From Marinomonas sargassi (GTDB lineage: Bacteria; Pseudomonadota; Gammaproteobacteria; Pseudomonadales; Marinomonadaceae), in contig NZ_JAOVZB010000005.1 of assembly GCF_025716875.1 (NCBI RefSeq), positions 62,001 to 126,000 of the forward strand: a stretch of 64,000 nt of DNA, given 5' to 3'. Made by a program: the position numbers and the translations under genes. Below, in pieces: positions 54,283 through 63,643 of the stretch (its first letter is position 1; the number at the start of each line of letters is the position of its first letter). The notes under the pieces were generated by a model that was not told where the DNA came from, did no database searches, and was given only the letters and a program-made list of their open reading frames with translations.

Positions 54283-54951
54283 TTAAGCTAAGTTCTCAGT
54301 TACCCAACGAGATATATCACCCACTTGTTCAGGACAAACTGAATGGGGCATCTCATAATCTTTTGAAGAAATAGTAAAGCCTTTCGCAGCCAACACAGAC
54401 CTCGCTTTTTCAGCAAGTACAGGAGGGACAACTGGATCTAGAGAGCCGTGATGAATAACAAATGGGATTTCGCCGTTAACACAATCAGAGGCATCAGGAA
54501 CAACACTTTCATCAGCAAGATAAGTCGACAAAGCAAGTACACCTGCCAATTTATGTTTTGTCGTTAGTGCTGTTTGATAGGCAATAACTCCGCCCTGAGA
54601 AAAACCAGCAAGTATAATACGTTCTGCACTAATACCCTGACGAATTTGATCTTCAATCAGGGCCTCAATAGATTCACAGGACTCCAAAATATTGGCGCTA
54701 TCCACTTTACGCTCAATATTCATTTCATAAATGTCATACCAAGCACGCATCTCCATACCGCCATTTACTGTCACAGGACGTATGGGAGCATGGGGAAATA
54801 CAAATCGAATAGATAGGTTTTCCGGTAAAGTTAAAGCAGGCACGAGAGATTCAAAATCATGACCATCAGATCCTAAACCATGCAACCATATAACAGCAGC
54901 ATCTGGCTGCCCATTATTTTCCACAACTACCGAAGGCAATAAATTCGCCAT
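54283..54951 (-). CDS. Carboxylesterase/phospholipase (alpha/beta hydrolase, EstB-like)
   Basis: 222 residues. The alpha/beta hydrolase triad is readable: nucleophile Ser in AGFSQGGVIA, Asp in HHGSLDPVVPP and His in YEMPHSVCPEQ. WLHGLGSDGHDFESLVPAL near the N-terminus is the oxyanion loop, typical of the acyl-protein thioesterase/carboxylesterase II group. No signal peptide, so cytoplasmic. GAGAGTG precedes the ATG. Confidence 0.92.
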   Translation of the reverse strand: MANLLPSVVVENNGQPDAAVIWLHGLGSDGHDFESLVPALTLPENLSIRFVFPHAPIRPVTVNGGMEMRAWYDIYEMNIERKVDSANILESCESIEALIEDQIRQGISAERIILAGFSQGGVIAYQTALTTKHKLAGVLALSTYLADESVVPDASDCVNGEIPFVIHHGSLDPVVPPVLAEKARSVLAAKGFTISSKDYEMPHSVCPEQVGDISRWVTENLA

Positions 54952-55138
54952 TTCACTCTCCAGAAACCTTTAACCATTAAAAACCTATGAAGCCTACCAT
55001 ATTTCTTTATTAGAATTCTGATATACCTAGAAGACAGCGAAGGCCTATTCAATTTATTTAATAATAAAATCAAATATTCCAAAGCCGTGACCTTTTGACT
55101 ATGCTTTATCTATATTTATCAATTAATAAGGGAAGAAC

Positions 55139-55957
55139 ATGAAGAAACTAGTATATATAGCACTACTCATTTTCGGCCTACCTATTCAAGCACAAGATCG
55201 AGTTTTTACTTTCGGTATTGTCCCTCAGCAGTCCGCAATTACTCTAGCGAAGAACTGGGGACCTATTCTGCAGCATCTTTCAAAAGAGACTGGCTATAAA
55301 ATAGTTTTTCGTACAGCTAAAGATATTCCAGAATTCGAACAGCGAGTACTCAAAGGCGAATATGATATTGCTTATATGAACCCTTATCATTACACCGTAT
55401 TCAATAAAAAGCCTGGTTATCAGGCATTTGCCAAACAAAAAGACAAGCTCATTTACGGAATAATAGTTACCAGAACAGACAGCCCCATTAAGGGTTTAAA
55501 AGAACTAGATGGCGAAACGCTCGTCTTTCCATCACCCGCAGCTTTTGCTGCCAGCGTCGTACCTCGCTCTTCAATCGCCGCTATGGGGATAAATTTCACC
55601 CCCCAATATGTATCCTCCCACGACTCTGTGTATTTAAACGTTTCTAAAGGGTTCTTCCCTGCTGGCGGCGGTATAGAGCGAACCTTAAACAACACCAACA
55701 GTGATGTGCGAGATAGCCTAAAGGTACTTTGGCGAACCCCTGGCTACACCCCCCACGCGTTTGCAACACACCCTTCACTTCCTGAAGCAGTCAGAAGTAA
55801 AGTGGTGGAAAAAATGCTAGCAATGAACAACAGCAAAGAAGGTCTAGCATTATTAGAACGTATAAAATTCAAAGGTCTAGAGAGCGCTGAAAATAGTGAC
55901 TGGGATGATGTTCGCTCTCTAAATATCACTTTACTTGACTCATTATTGGAGCCTTAG
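55139..55957 (+). CDS. PhnD-like periplasmic binding protein linked to a sensor kinase
   Basis: 272 residues. Signal peptide MKKLVYIALLIFGLPIQAQ, then a type 2 periplasmic binding fold of the phosphonate/phosphite family (FGIVPQQSAITLAKNWGPI, YDIAYMNPYHYTVF). No permease or ATPase gene is near; the next gene, 8 bases on, is a histidine kinase. It therefore probably acts as a ligand-loaded input module for that kinase rather than a transport component. Ligand unknown. AAGGGAAGAAC precedes the ATG. Confidence 0.88.
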   Translation: MKKLVYIALLIFGLPIQAQDRVFTFGIVPQQSAITLAKNWGPILQHLSKETGYKIVFRTAKDIPEFEQRVLKGEYDIAYMNPYHYTVFNKKPGYQAFAKQKDKLIYGIIVTRTDSPIKGLKELDGETLVFPSPAAFAASVVPRSSIAAMGINFTPQYVSSHDSVYLNVSKGFFPAGGGIERTLNNTNSDVRDSLKVLWRTPGYTPHAFATHPSLPEAVRSKVVEKMLAMNNSKEGLALLERIKFKGLESAENSDWDDVRSLNITLLDSLLEP

Positions 55958-55965
55958 ACCTTCAA

Positions 55966-57618
55966 ATGTCACTTAGACTTAAAACCATTTTAGGGGTCGC
56001 CTTAATAGAAGCAACTCTATTGGCGATTCTACTAACGCTAACGCTCAACTATCTGAAAGCTACCAATTTTGACGGCTTAGACCAACGAGCTTTTTCCACC
56101 TCAAACTTATTTGCTTCGACTGTAAAAAATGCCGTTCTGTCCTACGACTTAGCGACCATTGACTCATTTACACAAGAGCTATTACGTAACGATGACATTA
56201 CCTACGTAGCCGTTTTCGGTGATGGAGGACAGTTACTATCCGGCGCGGGAGACTTACCGAAAGACTACTCTATTGAATTTACTGAGCTAAGCTCCAGCCA
56301 AGTTAATGACGGTATTTTTGATGTATCAAGCCCTATAACAGAGTCCGGCATTGAATTTGGAAGTGTACGACTAGGGTTTGATATGACGGCTTTAAACTCC
56401 GCCATCAACTCAGCTAAAAAGTGGAGTACGTTAATCGTTATAGGAGAGATGAGTCTAGTAGCACTATTTTCTTATTTCCTCGGCGCTTATCTGACACGTA
56501 GACTTAGTAAATTAAGAAAAGCTGCCGATGCCATTGCAACAGGGGCGCGAAGCGTTGATATAAAGGGGGATGGAAAAGATGAACTCGCCACAGTATCACG
56601 TGCATTTATCAACATGGTTTCCCAAATCAAAGCATCTGAGGAAAATGCTGAGCTTTATCGAATAAAGTTAGAAGAATCAAATGCCAGCCTTGAAAGCCGA
56701 GTGATTAAGCGAACCAAGGCCTTAACTGATGCAAACCATAAACTAACCGAAACCAATCAACGCCTTAAAAACACGCAAGATAAGTTAGTAGAATCTGAAA
56801 AATTAGCCTCTATTGGTACCATGGCTGCAGGCGTAGCCCACGAAATCAACAACCCCATGGGAGCAGTGAGCAGTAACTTGCAGATGTGCCAAACATACCT
56901 TGATACTTACCAATCTTGGGTAGAACGAAGTGAAGCATTACATAACAAAGTAATGAGTGAAGAAACACAAGACCTCGAGAAATGGAAAGAAGAACAATAT
57001 GTAGATAGTTTAGAAGGGGATTTCCGCGATAGCCTTAGTGATGCTTTAGCAAGTGCTGATCGTGTGCGTACTATAGTAACAGCACTGCAACATTACGCTT
57101 CCCAGCTACATCAAGAAAAAGAAGAACGCGAACCCATTCTATTAAAACAATTAATAGCACATTGCATTGAAGCTCTGACACCACAGGAACATTTAAACAT
57201 CACTCTACACCCATCACTGAACACTTTACCTCAGTTACACGTTCACCCTGAGGAGTTCAGACAATTATTTACCGAACTACTTAAAAACGCTTTTCAAGCC
57301 TGCGATCGAAAACTTGAACCTTCGGAAAGCAGCATATCCATTTCTGCAAAAATAGAAAACCAGCGACTACTAATCTATATCGTAGACAATGGCCCTGGGG
57401 TAGAAACTAAGAATTTAAAACGACTGTATGACCCTTTTTTCACGACGCTACCTGTTGGGCAAGGAATGGGGCTTGGTTTAACCTTCGCCTATAACATTGT
57501 CCGTCACCATAAGGGAGTCATACGTATCCAAAACCGTGAAACGAATGGTGTCGTTGTCACACTCGCATTCCCATTAACTCTGATAACTCAGGAAACGCAG
57601 AACGCTTCTAGCACTTAA
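55966..57618 (+). CDS. Membrane sensor histidine kinase
   Basis: 550 residues. Membrane segment (about 10-28), periplasmic domain (30-150), second segment (about 157-180, with VIGEMSLVALFSYFLGAYL), HAMP (to 235), coiled coil, then HisKA with phospho-acceptor His292 in AAGVAHEINNPMG, and HATPase with N-box ELLKNAFQAC, DNGPGVETKNLKRLYDPFF and GMGLGLTFAYNIVRHH. No attached receiver, so it must phosphorylate a separate one; the REC-EAL protein encoded convergently 45 bases on is the obvious candidate. Inner membrane; input from the PhnD-like protein is inferred. Confidence 0.93.
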   Translation: MSLRLKTILGVALIEATLLAILLTLTLNYLKATNFDGLDQRAFSTSNLFASTVKNAVLSYDLATIDSFTQELLRNDDITYVAVFGDGGQLLSGAGDLPKDYSIEFTELSSSQVNDGIFDVSSPITESGIEFGSVRLGFDMTALNSAINSAKKWSTLIVIGEMSLVALFSYFLGAYLTRRLSKLRKAADAIATGARSVDIKGDGKDELATVSRAFINMVSQIKASEENAELYRIKLEESNASLESRVIKRTKALTDANHKLTETNQRLKNTQDKLVESEKLASIGTMAAGVAHEINNPMGAVSSNLQMCQTYLDTYQSWVERSEALHNKVMSEETQDLEKWKEEQYVDSLEGDFRDSLSDALASADRVRTIVTALQHYASQLHQEKEEREPILLKQLIAHCIEALTPQEHLNITLHPSLNTLPQLHVHPEEFRQLFTELLKNAFQACDRKLEPSESSISISAKIENQRLLIYIVDNGPGVETKNLKRLYDPFFTTLPVGQGMGLGLTFAYNIVRHHKGVIRIQNRETNGVVVTLAFPLTLITQETQNASST

Positions 57619-57663
57619 TAGCAATACCGTAACCCCAAAAGACCTCTGGGTCATGCTAGCGCC

Positions 57664-59274
57664 TCATTTACTCTCTTTAAGTAACGATAGAAATTTATCC
57701 ATTGGCAATGGAGGACTCACTAAATAGCCTTGAATACGTGTACCTCCTATCTTTTTAAGATATTCGGCTTGATCGCTTCTTTCTACCCACTCTGCAACTA
57801 CTTCCATTTTCAATGACTTGGCACTATTTATAATTGAAGACAGTATTACTTCATCAGCAAGGCCATTTCCCAGTGCACGAATAAAGCGTCCATCAATTTT
57901 CACCACATCGAAGGGCAGCTCACAAAGAGACTCAAATCCGGAGTACCCTGTGCCAAAGTCATCCATGGCAATAGTCACTCCCATTTTCTGCAGCATACGG
58001 AATTCTTCTAATGCCCGCTGATAATCGAACACCTGTTCACCTTCAACAACTTCAAGCTCAATATCACTAATTGCTACTGACGAATTTTCAACTGAATTGC
58101 ACAGCAACTCTCTTGCAAAACCAGTAATCAATTGTTTAGCCGTTACGTTAACGCTAACGGTTAATTGACCAGACTTTCCAACACAATCCAATAACTTAAT
58201 GGCATCTTTCATCATTAAGGTGGTTAGCATGTCATCCAACCCATATTTCTCGATCAAATAGAGGAAATCTACGGGGCTTTGGTAACTATTATCAGGAAGC
58301 TGGCGGCGAACTAACGCTTCACAACATTCTATACTTTGCGTCCCTAGGGTCATTTGCGGCTGAAAAAATGCCTTAAGATTTCCATTCGAAAAGTCGTCAA
58401 TCAACAGCCCTAGTTCTTGAAACTCTTCTCCAACTGAACTGTTATTTTCTTGAATTAACCAGTGCAAATTTTTTCCAATAAATAGAGCTGCACTTTTACT
58501 GCCTAAAAAGTTTTGATTATTCCAAGATTTCCAGCACTTGGCTTCTGCTAGATAACAATTTATCGCGACTTGATTCTGGGTTATATGACACTCTTGATGA
58601 ATGCATGCCATAAGATTATTAAGGGCCTGATACCCCCTAACAGAACATTCAATTAAAGAAATAAATTTGTCCCCAACTCGATACCAGACATTCTCTGTAC
58701 TTCTTATAATTATATCGGCCATTTTTTGAATCATGGCATTACCTGAGACCTTACCATTAACACTGTTATATTCGGTTAAGTTGGCTATATCCACCACCAA
58801 TAACAACCAAGGAAAACCACTCTCAGAACATTCAGGTAAGGCACTTAGAGATCGGTTTAAAGCGCTTTCCGTCGCCATTTGTGTCCTTCGGTCTATTGAA
58901 GGCTCTTGCTCGCTCAAAGTTTCCTTGATCGCATCGGCAAGGTTTTTGGCATCCCAAGGTTTATCTATATACCTACTGATAACCCCGGCATTTAGAGCGG
59001 CCGTCACACCACTAAAGTCCGCTTGCCCCGATAACATAACAGCTGGCACTTCAGGAAAACGCTTCTTCACCTCTAATAAAAACTCCGTGCCGGTCATCAT
59101 TGGCATACGGTAATCCGTCACAATCAAATCAATATGCTGACTAGCTAATATCTCCAACCCCTGCTCAACCTTTGTAGCCGTATACACAGTAGCAACCTTT
59201 GAGCGCAACTCACGTCGTAATGCATTACAGATGTCAATTTCGTCATCCACTATGAGAATCTCAGCAAAATCCAT
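57664..59274 (-). CDS. Response regulator: REC - degenerate GGDEF - EAL
   Basis: 536 residues. REC domain (1-125) has VDDE at 9-12, phospho-Asp54 in VTDYRMP and Lys105 in YIDKPWD. The middle (about 155-215) looks like a GGDEF domain (VDIANLTEYNSVNGKVSG, then RVGDKF where GGDEF should stand) and cannot be an active cyclase. The EAL domain (about 300-536) keeps EALVRR, TVSVNVTAKQL, IAMDDFGTGYSG, VVKIDGRF, VVAEWVE and IQGYLVS, so c-di-GMP hydrolysis is plausible. Phosphorylation by the convergent kinase would set its activity. Cytoplasmic. Confidence 0.93.
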   Translation of the reverse strand: MDFAEILIVDDEIDICNALRRELRSKVATVYTATKVEQGLEILASQHIDLIVTDYRMPMMTGTEFLLEVKKRFPEVPAVMLSGQADFSGVTAALNAGVISRYIDKPWDAKNLADAIKETLSEQEPSIDRRTQMATESALNRSLSALPECSESGFPWLLLVVDIANLTEYNSVNGKVSGNAMIQKMADIIIRSTENVWYRVGDKFISLIECSVRGYQALNNLMACIHQECHITQNQVAINCYLAEAKCWKSWNNQNFLGSKSAALFIGKNLHWLIQENNSSVGEEFQELGLLIDDFSNGNLKAFFQPQMTLGTQSIECCEALVRRQLPDNSYQSPVDFLYLIEKYGLDDMLTTLMMKDAIKLLDCVGKSGQLTVSVNVTAKQLITGFARELLCNSVENSSVAISDIELEVVEGEQVFDYQRALEEFRMLQKMGVTIAMDDFGTGYSGFESLCELPFDVVKIDGRFIRALGNGLADEVILSSIINSAKSLKMEVVAEWVERSDQAEYLKKIGGTRIQGYLVSPPLPMDKFLSLLKESK

Positions 59275-59472
59275 TATATAAAGCCCTATTCGTTAGATGA
59301 GTTATTGTAAGAACGGCAGAGAATCAAAAAATACATTCTAATCTCCAGAACTGGGCTTAGCACCAAATTCAGTCACCAGCTTCTAGCATAGTTCAAATTC
59401 TTCACATTGCGCCCTTGGCTTTCTTCAGCAAAAACAGTCTATTAAGCATTAGCACCTCCTCTCAGCTTAAGA

Positions 59473-60531
59473 TCAAAAAGGAAGTTCAAGCTGCAATGCC
59501 TGAGGCGGTTTCAATCGGTAGCCCACGCCAATCAAACGCACAGGCCTTCTACCCCTCTCATATGCCTCTTCTAATAAGGCATAAAACACTTGATCCGATA
59601 ACTTCCCTTTTAGTGGCCTTTCCACTGTCGTCTGCTGAAAGTCATCAAATTTTAACTTTAAATAGTATTTGCTGATCTGGGAGTCAAAATTGCGCCCCGA
59701 CATACGTTTTTTAAGGTCTACTAACAAAGCAGGCAAAATAGCATTACATGGTTCAACACCAGACAAGTCTTTCGCAAAGGTTCGTTCGAGAGAAATACTT
59801 TTTCTTTCTCTCGAAAGGACGACAGGGCGCTCATCTATACCTAGCGCATATTGAGATAGGCGAAATGCCATGCTGCCAAAACGTTTTAGCAACAAAGAGA
59901 ACTCGATATCCTGTAGGTCTTCACAAGTAAACACGCCTAATTCTGCTAACTTTTCTTGCGCGACCTTACCTATTCCAGAAATCGCTTTGACAGGGATAGA
60001 TTGAACAAAACGGGATTGTTCCGCAGGAGTAACAACGGTTAAGCCATTCGGCTTTTGCCAATCACTTGCTACTTTGGCAATAAATTTATTCGTGGCAACA
60101 CCTGCAGACACTGTGATCCCCACTTCATCCGCTATCATTTTACGAATCATCTCTGCTATTTGCGTCGCACTGCCGTTACAAGCAATTGAATGAGTCACAT
60201 CTAAATACGCTTCATCCAAGGATAGTGGCTCAATTTCCTGAGTAAAACGTTTAAAAATATCATGCATCTGCTGGGAAGCTTGACGGTATTTATCCATATT
60301 CCCTGTAATGACACACAAAGATGGGCACAAACGCTTTGCCACTGAGGTCGGCATCGCTGAACGCACACCATATTCACGGGCAGGGTAATTTGCAGTAGCT
60401 AGAACACTTCGAGTACCTTCCGGTCCGCCGATTGCGATAGGTTTCTCCTTTAGACTAGGATTATCACGCATTTCTACCGCGGCATAGAAACAGTCCGCAT
60501 CTATATGAATAATCTTCCGAACATTGGACAT
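59473..60531 (-). CDS. dinB: DNA polymerase IV
   Basis: 352 residues, Y-family translesion polymerase. Palm residues IIHIDADCFYAAVEM (Asp) and PLSLDEAYLDVT (Asp-Glu), finger IGGPEGTRSVLATANYPAR, HhH and little finger to the end. The C-terminus LQLELPF is a beta-clamp binding motif. A LexA box lies 15-34 bases ahead of the start, so it is SOS-induced. Confidence 0.97.
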   Translation of the reverse strand: MSNVRKIIHIDADCFYAAVEMRDNPSLKEKPIAIGGPEGTRSVLATANYPAREYGVRSAMPTSVAKRLCPSLCVITGNMDKYRQASQQMHDIFKRFTQEIEPLSLDEAYLDVTHSIACNGSATQIAEMIRKMIADEVGITVSAGVATNKFIAKVASDWQKPNGLTVVTPAEQSRFVQSIPVKAISGIGKVAQEKLAELGVFTCEDLQDIEFSLLLKRFGSMAFRLSQYALGIDERPVVLSRERKSISLERTFAKDLSGVEPCNAILPALLVDLKKRMSGRNFDSQISKYYLKLKFDDFQQTTVERPLKGKLSDQVFYALLEEAYERGRRPVRLIGVGYRLKPPQALQLELPF

Positions 60532-60876
60532 AACAACACCAAAAATACTGTATATAAAAACAGTATATTTGATTTTACTGTTTTACCAAATAAGAAAAAT
60601 AGAAAACACAGGCAGGATAAACATAGCTAAAATGTTAAAAATCTCACTAACTCTAAGATTTCGTATAAAAAACAATGAAAATCTGCTTTTTTAAACAAGC
60701 AAACATGGACGATAGCACGTAAAATAGTTTACATTTTATTCATTAGATTACATGCGTTAAGCAGTTGTTAATGAGTGTAATGTCTATTGTTCGTAAAATA
60801 AGCACTACTTAAGTTATTTAACACAGACATTTTTCGACTCAAGACAATCAAAAGGTTTTATATAAAAGGTATTACC
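60532..60876. other. Gene-free divergent region between dinB and flgP
   Basis: 345 bases, AT-rich. Holds the LexA box at 60546-60565 for dinB. For flgP I found no convincing sigma-28 or sigma-54 promoter. The rest carries nothing else that I can support. Confidence 0.6.
60546..60565 (-). promoter_or_regulatory. LexA (SOS) box of dinB
   Basis: TACTGTATATAAAAACAGTA matches the LexA consensus TACTGTATATATATACAGTA at 18 of 20 bases, with both CTGT and ACAG half-sites. It lies 15-34 bases before the dinB ATG. Confidence 0.93.
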
Positions 60877-61530
60877 ATGACAGTATTTTTTCGATTAATT
60901 TTTGTCGTCCTTGGCGCAGTAATCCTATCTGGTTGCCAAAACCTAAACCAAACAGGCACCACATCGGCAGTATCCGCAGAATGTACAACTGTCGCACCCT
61001 GTAATGGCAATACAACTGATTTCAATCAGTCAACTCCCACACCAGTTTTTACTCAAAATACCGGCTCAGTAAATACCGCAAGCACCATTGCTGTGATCAA
61101 ACAAGAACCTATCGTAGTTACCGCAACCGGCTACGCAGCACTGACAACCAATAAGCGACTATCAAAGTCTCAAGCACGAATCCTAACGTTGCGTAGCTCT
61201 ATGCTCGACGCATATAGAAACTTATCTGAACGTGTTTATGGCCTAAAAATAGACGGTTCAAGTTCATTGAGAAACATGGTTATAGAAAATGATGAACTAA
61301 GAACCTATGTAGATGCTTACTTAGTGGGTGCCAAAGTCGTATCTCAACGCGAGCACGAAGATGGCACTTTTGAAACCGTTGTGGAAATGGCGCTTCAAGA
61401 AAACTTTCGTCAATGTATTACATCTTCGGCGGGAGTAAGTGCAGATCCAAATTGTCAAATAACTCCTGGATATCGCGCCATCAATGTTGAAAGCGCTGCA
61501 CCAACTACCAATTTTTATAGTATTGAGTAG
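60877..61530 (+). CDS. flgP: LPP20-type lipoprotein, flagellar H-ring FlgP-like
   Basis: 217 residues. Lipobox LSGC (lipid on Cys20), then a Thr/Ser-rich spacer and an LPP20 domain (about 75-185: VTATGYAALTTNKRLSKSQA, LRSSMLDAYRNLSERVYGLK). Matches FlgP of Vibrio, an outer-membrane lipoprotein of the basal H-ring. First gene of a tight plus-strand run; flgT follows after 5 bases. AAAGG precedes the ATG. Confidence 0.88.
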   Translation: MTVFFRLIFVVLGAVILSGCQNLNQTGTTSAVSAECTTVAPCNGNTTDFNQSTPTPVFTQNTGSVNTASTIAVIKQEPIVVTATGYAALTTNKRLSKSQARILTLRSSMLDAYRNLSERVYGLKIDGSSSLRNMVIENDELRTYVDAYLVGAKVVSQREHEDGTFETVVEMALQENFRQCITSSAGVSADPNCQITPGYRAINVESAAPTTNFYSIE

Positions 61531-61535
61531 TCACT

Positions 61536-62723
61536 TTGAACTTAAAATACTTCTTCACTACATTAATTACCCTCTTCTCGACCACCCTCTTCGCGGCTAG
61601 CATAGACGTTAAGGGGGAGGCGATCATCTATAAGCAAGATATCGCTGATGCTCGTTATCGCGCGACTCAGCAGGCTATTAAACAGGCTGTTCTAGAATCC
61701 GGTTCCAGAGTCAATGTGAAAGACGCACTCAATAATGGCGAGCTAGACTCAAGTCTTGAAATACGCAGCTCAGCCCATGTACAGCAAGCAAAAATAATCT
61801 CAGAAGAACAAAATGGTGACATACTCACAGTAGTCGCTCGTGTTGACGTAACTCCAGACTCTCAGTGTAGTAGCGGACCAACCAGTTACTATAAAAAAAC
61901 GGTTGGCGTTACAGGCTTTGAACTACAGTCCCCAGAACAAGCAAACTTAGGTCAGCTAAACAATATTGGTAGAGATCTACCCAAAAAATTAGCCGACGAA
62001 ATCAATAAGCAAGGTTACCTCAGAGCTTTAACCGCTACTAATATTTCCATATACCCTGACACCATTAACGCCCCTTCTTCTACAAACCATGACGGCTCAC
62101 TTACCAACGTTACTAGAATAAGCGAGCAGCTAGGAGTGCAATATATTGTTAGCGGTGTCATTAGAGATATTGGTGAAACCTACTTCCGAGACCCTAACAA
62201 TAGAAGCGACAAAGATCTTATTGAGCTCGGTATTGATAAAGAAAGACGGTTTGTTGTCGATATTTATCTCTATGACGGCTTCAGTGGTGCCTTATTGTTT
62301 GAGAATAGATATGATGAAACTGGCAACTGGGACATTTCAGACTTCTCTCGGGTGGGTTTTGGCAGCGCCAAATTTTGGAGTATCCATTATGGCAAAGTGG
62401 TTCAACAAGCTCTAAAAGAAAGTGCACTCGACACCAGTGAAAAACTAAGATGCCAACCTTTTATTGCCAATATTTTTCGCACAGAGAGTAACAGAATACA
62501 TATCGCTGCAGGCTCAATAGCCGGAATCAAACAAGGCGACAAATTCAGTGTATATAGACGATATGAAGTTTACAATCAGCTACAATCCACCCAGACTCAG
62601 CTGAACAACGCCAACATAGGTGTTACAATAACCCAAGTTCAACCTAACTTCTCGGTTGGTGAACTGGTTATAGACTCTAATATTCTGAATGTTCAGCAGC
62701 AAGATGTCGTCATAGCATGGTAG
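61536..62723 (+). CDS. flgT: Flagellar H-ring protein FlgT-like
   Basis: 395 residues. Signal peptide NLKYFFTTLITLFSTTLFAAS and the FlgT three-part structure: N-terminal ARYRATQQAIKQAVLESGSR, middle VQYIVSGVIRDIGETY and a C-terminal barrel (AAGSIAGIKQGDKFSVYR). FlgT forms the H-ring that stabilises the motor of polar flagella. Start is TTG (only codon giving the complete signal peptide) 5 bases past flgP. Confidence 0.87.
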   Translation: MNLKYFFTTLITLFSTTLFAASIDVKGEAIIYKQDIADARYRATQQAIKQAVLESGSRVNVKDALNNGELDSSLEIRSSAHVQQAKIISEEQNGDILTVVARVDVTPDSQCSSGPTSYYKKTVGVTGFELQSPEQANLGQLNNIGRDLPKKLADEINKQGYLRALTATNISIYPDTINAPSSTNHDGSLTNVTRISEQLGVQYIVSGVIRDIGETYFRDPNNRSDKDLIELGIDKERRFVVDIYLYDGFSGALLFENRYDETGNWDISDFSRVGFGSAKFWSIHYGKVVQQALKESALDTSEKLRCQPFIANIFRTESNRIHIAAGSIAGIKQGDKFSVYRRYEVYNQLQSTQTQLNNANIGVTITQVQPNFSVGELVIDSNILNVQQQDVVIAW

Positions 62724-62763
62724 CTAAAAGCACAGAAACAATTTTTAATTTTAGGATTAACTA

Positions 62764-62991
62764 ATGAACAACGAACTACTACACCACTTAGAACAACGCA
62801 TAAACGAAGCTGTAGACGAAATCAATTCCCTACGCGGCCGTGTATCAGAACTAGAAATGCAAAACTATGAATTGAGTGAAGAGAAAAACGAATTACAGAA
62901 CACAATTAACCAGACTAAAGAACAGCAATCCAACTGGGAATCCTCTTTATCTCAAATGCTTAACCGTCTAAACCAAATGGATAATAACTAA
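62764..62991 (+). CDS. Small coiled-coil protein, ZapB/TIGR02449-like
   Basis: 75 residues, almost wholly helical: LEQRINEAVDEINSLRGRV and LEMQNYELSEEKNELQ show heptads with Leu at a/d. Resembles the ZapB-family or TIGR02449 short coiled coils found in marine gammaproteobacteria. Its role next to H-ring genes is unknown. Its stop shares one base with the next ATG (TAATG). Confidence 0.65.
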   Translation: MNNELLHHLEQRINEAVDEINSLRGRVSELEMQNYELSEEKNELQNTINQTKEQQSNWESSLSQMLNRLNQMDNN

Positions 62992-63461
62992 TGAGAAAAT
63001 TACTACTTGCAACTTTGTTTCTAGTGAGTGCAAGCGCCTCAGCTGAAGGCCAAATTGCAAGTCTAGTAACATTTGAATCCACCGCCCTACGCCCAGACAG
63101 TAACGAATCAGAAAATGTAACGTCAACTCTGAACACATCCATGGAATTCACCTTACCGTCTAATGTATCCCTATATGGAGGCTTTACTTTTGTACTAGGG
63201 GAGAACTTCGAAAGCGCCATTAGCTTTGGTTCTCGATATTATAGCTCAACGCCTGCTTTTCAATTATTCGCTAGTGTTCCTATGTGGTCTTATTTAGGTG
63301 CAGGCGTTTCATTTTTAGATGAAACCGTATACTACCCTGAAGCAGGCTTTCGTCTTGCCACCTCAAATACATCTCGCATCGATGTATATATGAAAATTTT
63401 TAATAGTAGCCACGATCGATATGATAAACACATTCTCGTTGGCGCAGGATTAACGTTTTAA
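62991..63461 (+). CDS. Predicted outer-membrane beta-barrel protein
   Basis: 156 residues. Signal peptide RKLLLATLFLVSASASA, mature from EGQIAS. Alternating hydrophobic-polar strands (NVSLYGGFTFVLGENF, ESAISFGSRYYS, AFQLFASVPMWSYLGAGVSF) and a C-terminal Phe (LVGAGLTF) are marks of a Bam substrate. Eight strands would fit its length. No named family recognised. Translationally coupled to the gene before; AAAAATG follows 3 bases after its stop. Confidence 0.6.
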   Translation: MRKLLLATLFLVSASASAEGQIASLVTFESTALRPDSNESENVTSTLNTSMEFTLPSNVSLYGGFTFVLGENFESAISFGSRYYSSTPAFQLFASVPMWSYLGAGVSFLDETVYYPEAGFRLATSNTSRIDVYMKIFNSSHDRYDKHILVGAGLTF

Positions 63462-63464
63462 AAA

Positions 63465-63632
63465 ATGACCAAAACATTACTTATAGCAAGCTTGTTTATA
63501 TTTACAACTTACCTATGGTGGCCACAAGATACTAAAGATATATCTATTGTCATGCCTAGCGAAGAACAGAAAAGAGAAATGGTTGGCATAAGCAACACAC
63601 CTAACATCCCACTAACACCTATACAGAGCTGA
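63465..63632 (+). CDS. Small hypothetical protein with N-terminal membrane segment
   Basis: 55 residues, starting 3 bases after the barrel gene stop. MTKTLLIASLFIFTTYLWW is a signal-anchor-like segment; the rest is polar (DTKDISIVMPSEEQ, then NTPNIPLTPIQS). No family recognised. Position in a tight operon supports it as a real gene; by itself the sequence would be weak evidence. Confidence 0.5.
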   Translation: MTKTLLIASLFIFTTYLWWPQDTKDISIVMPSEEQKREMVGISNTPNIPLTPIQS

Positions 63633-63643
63633 GCCTTGTGTTT

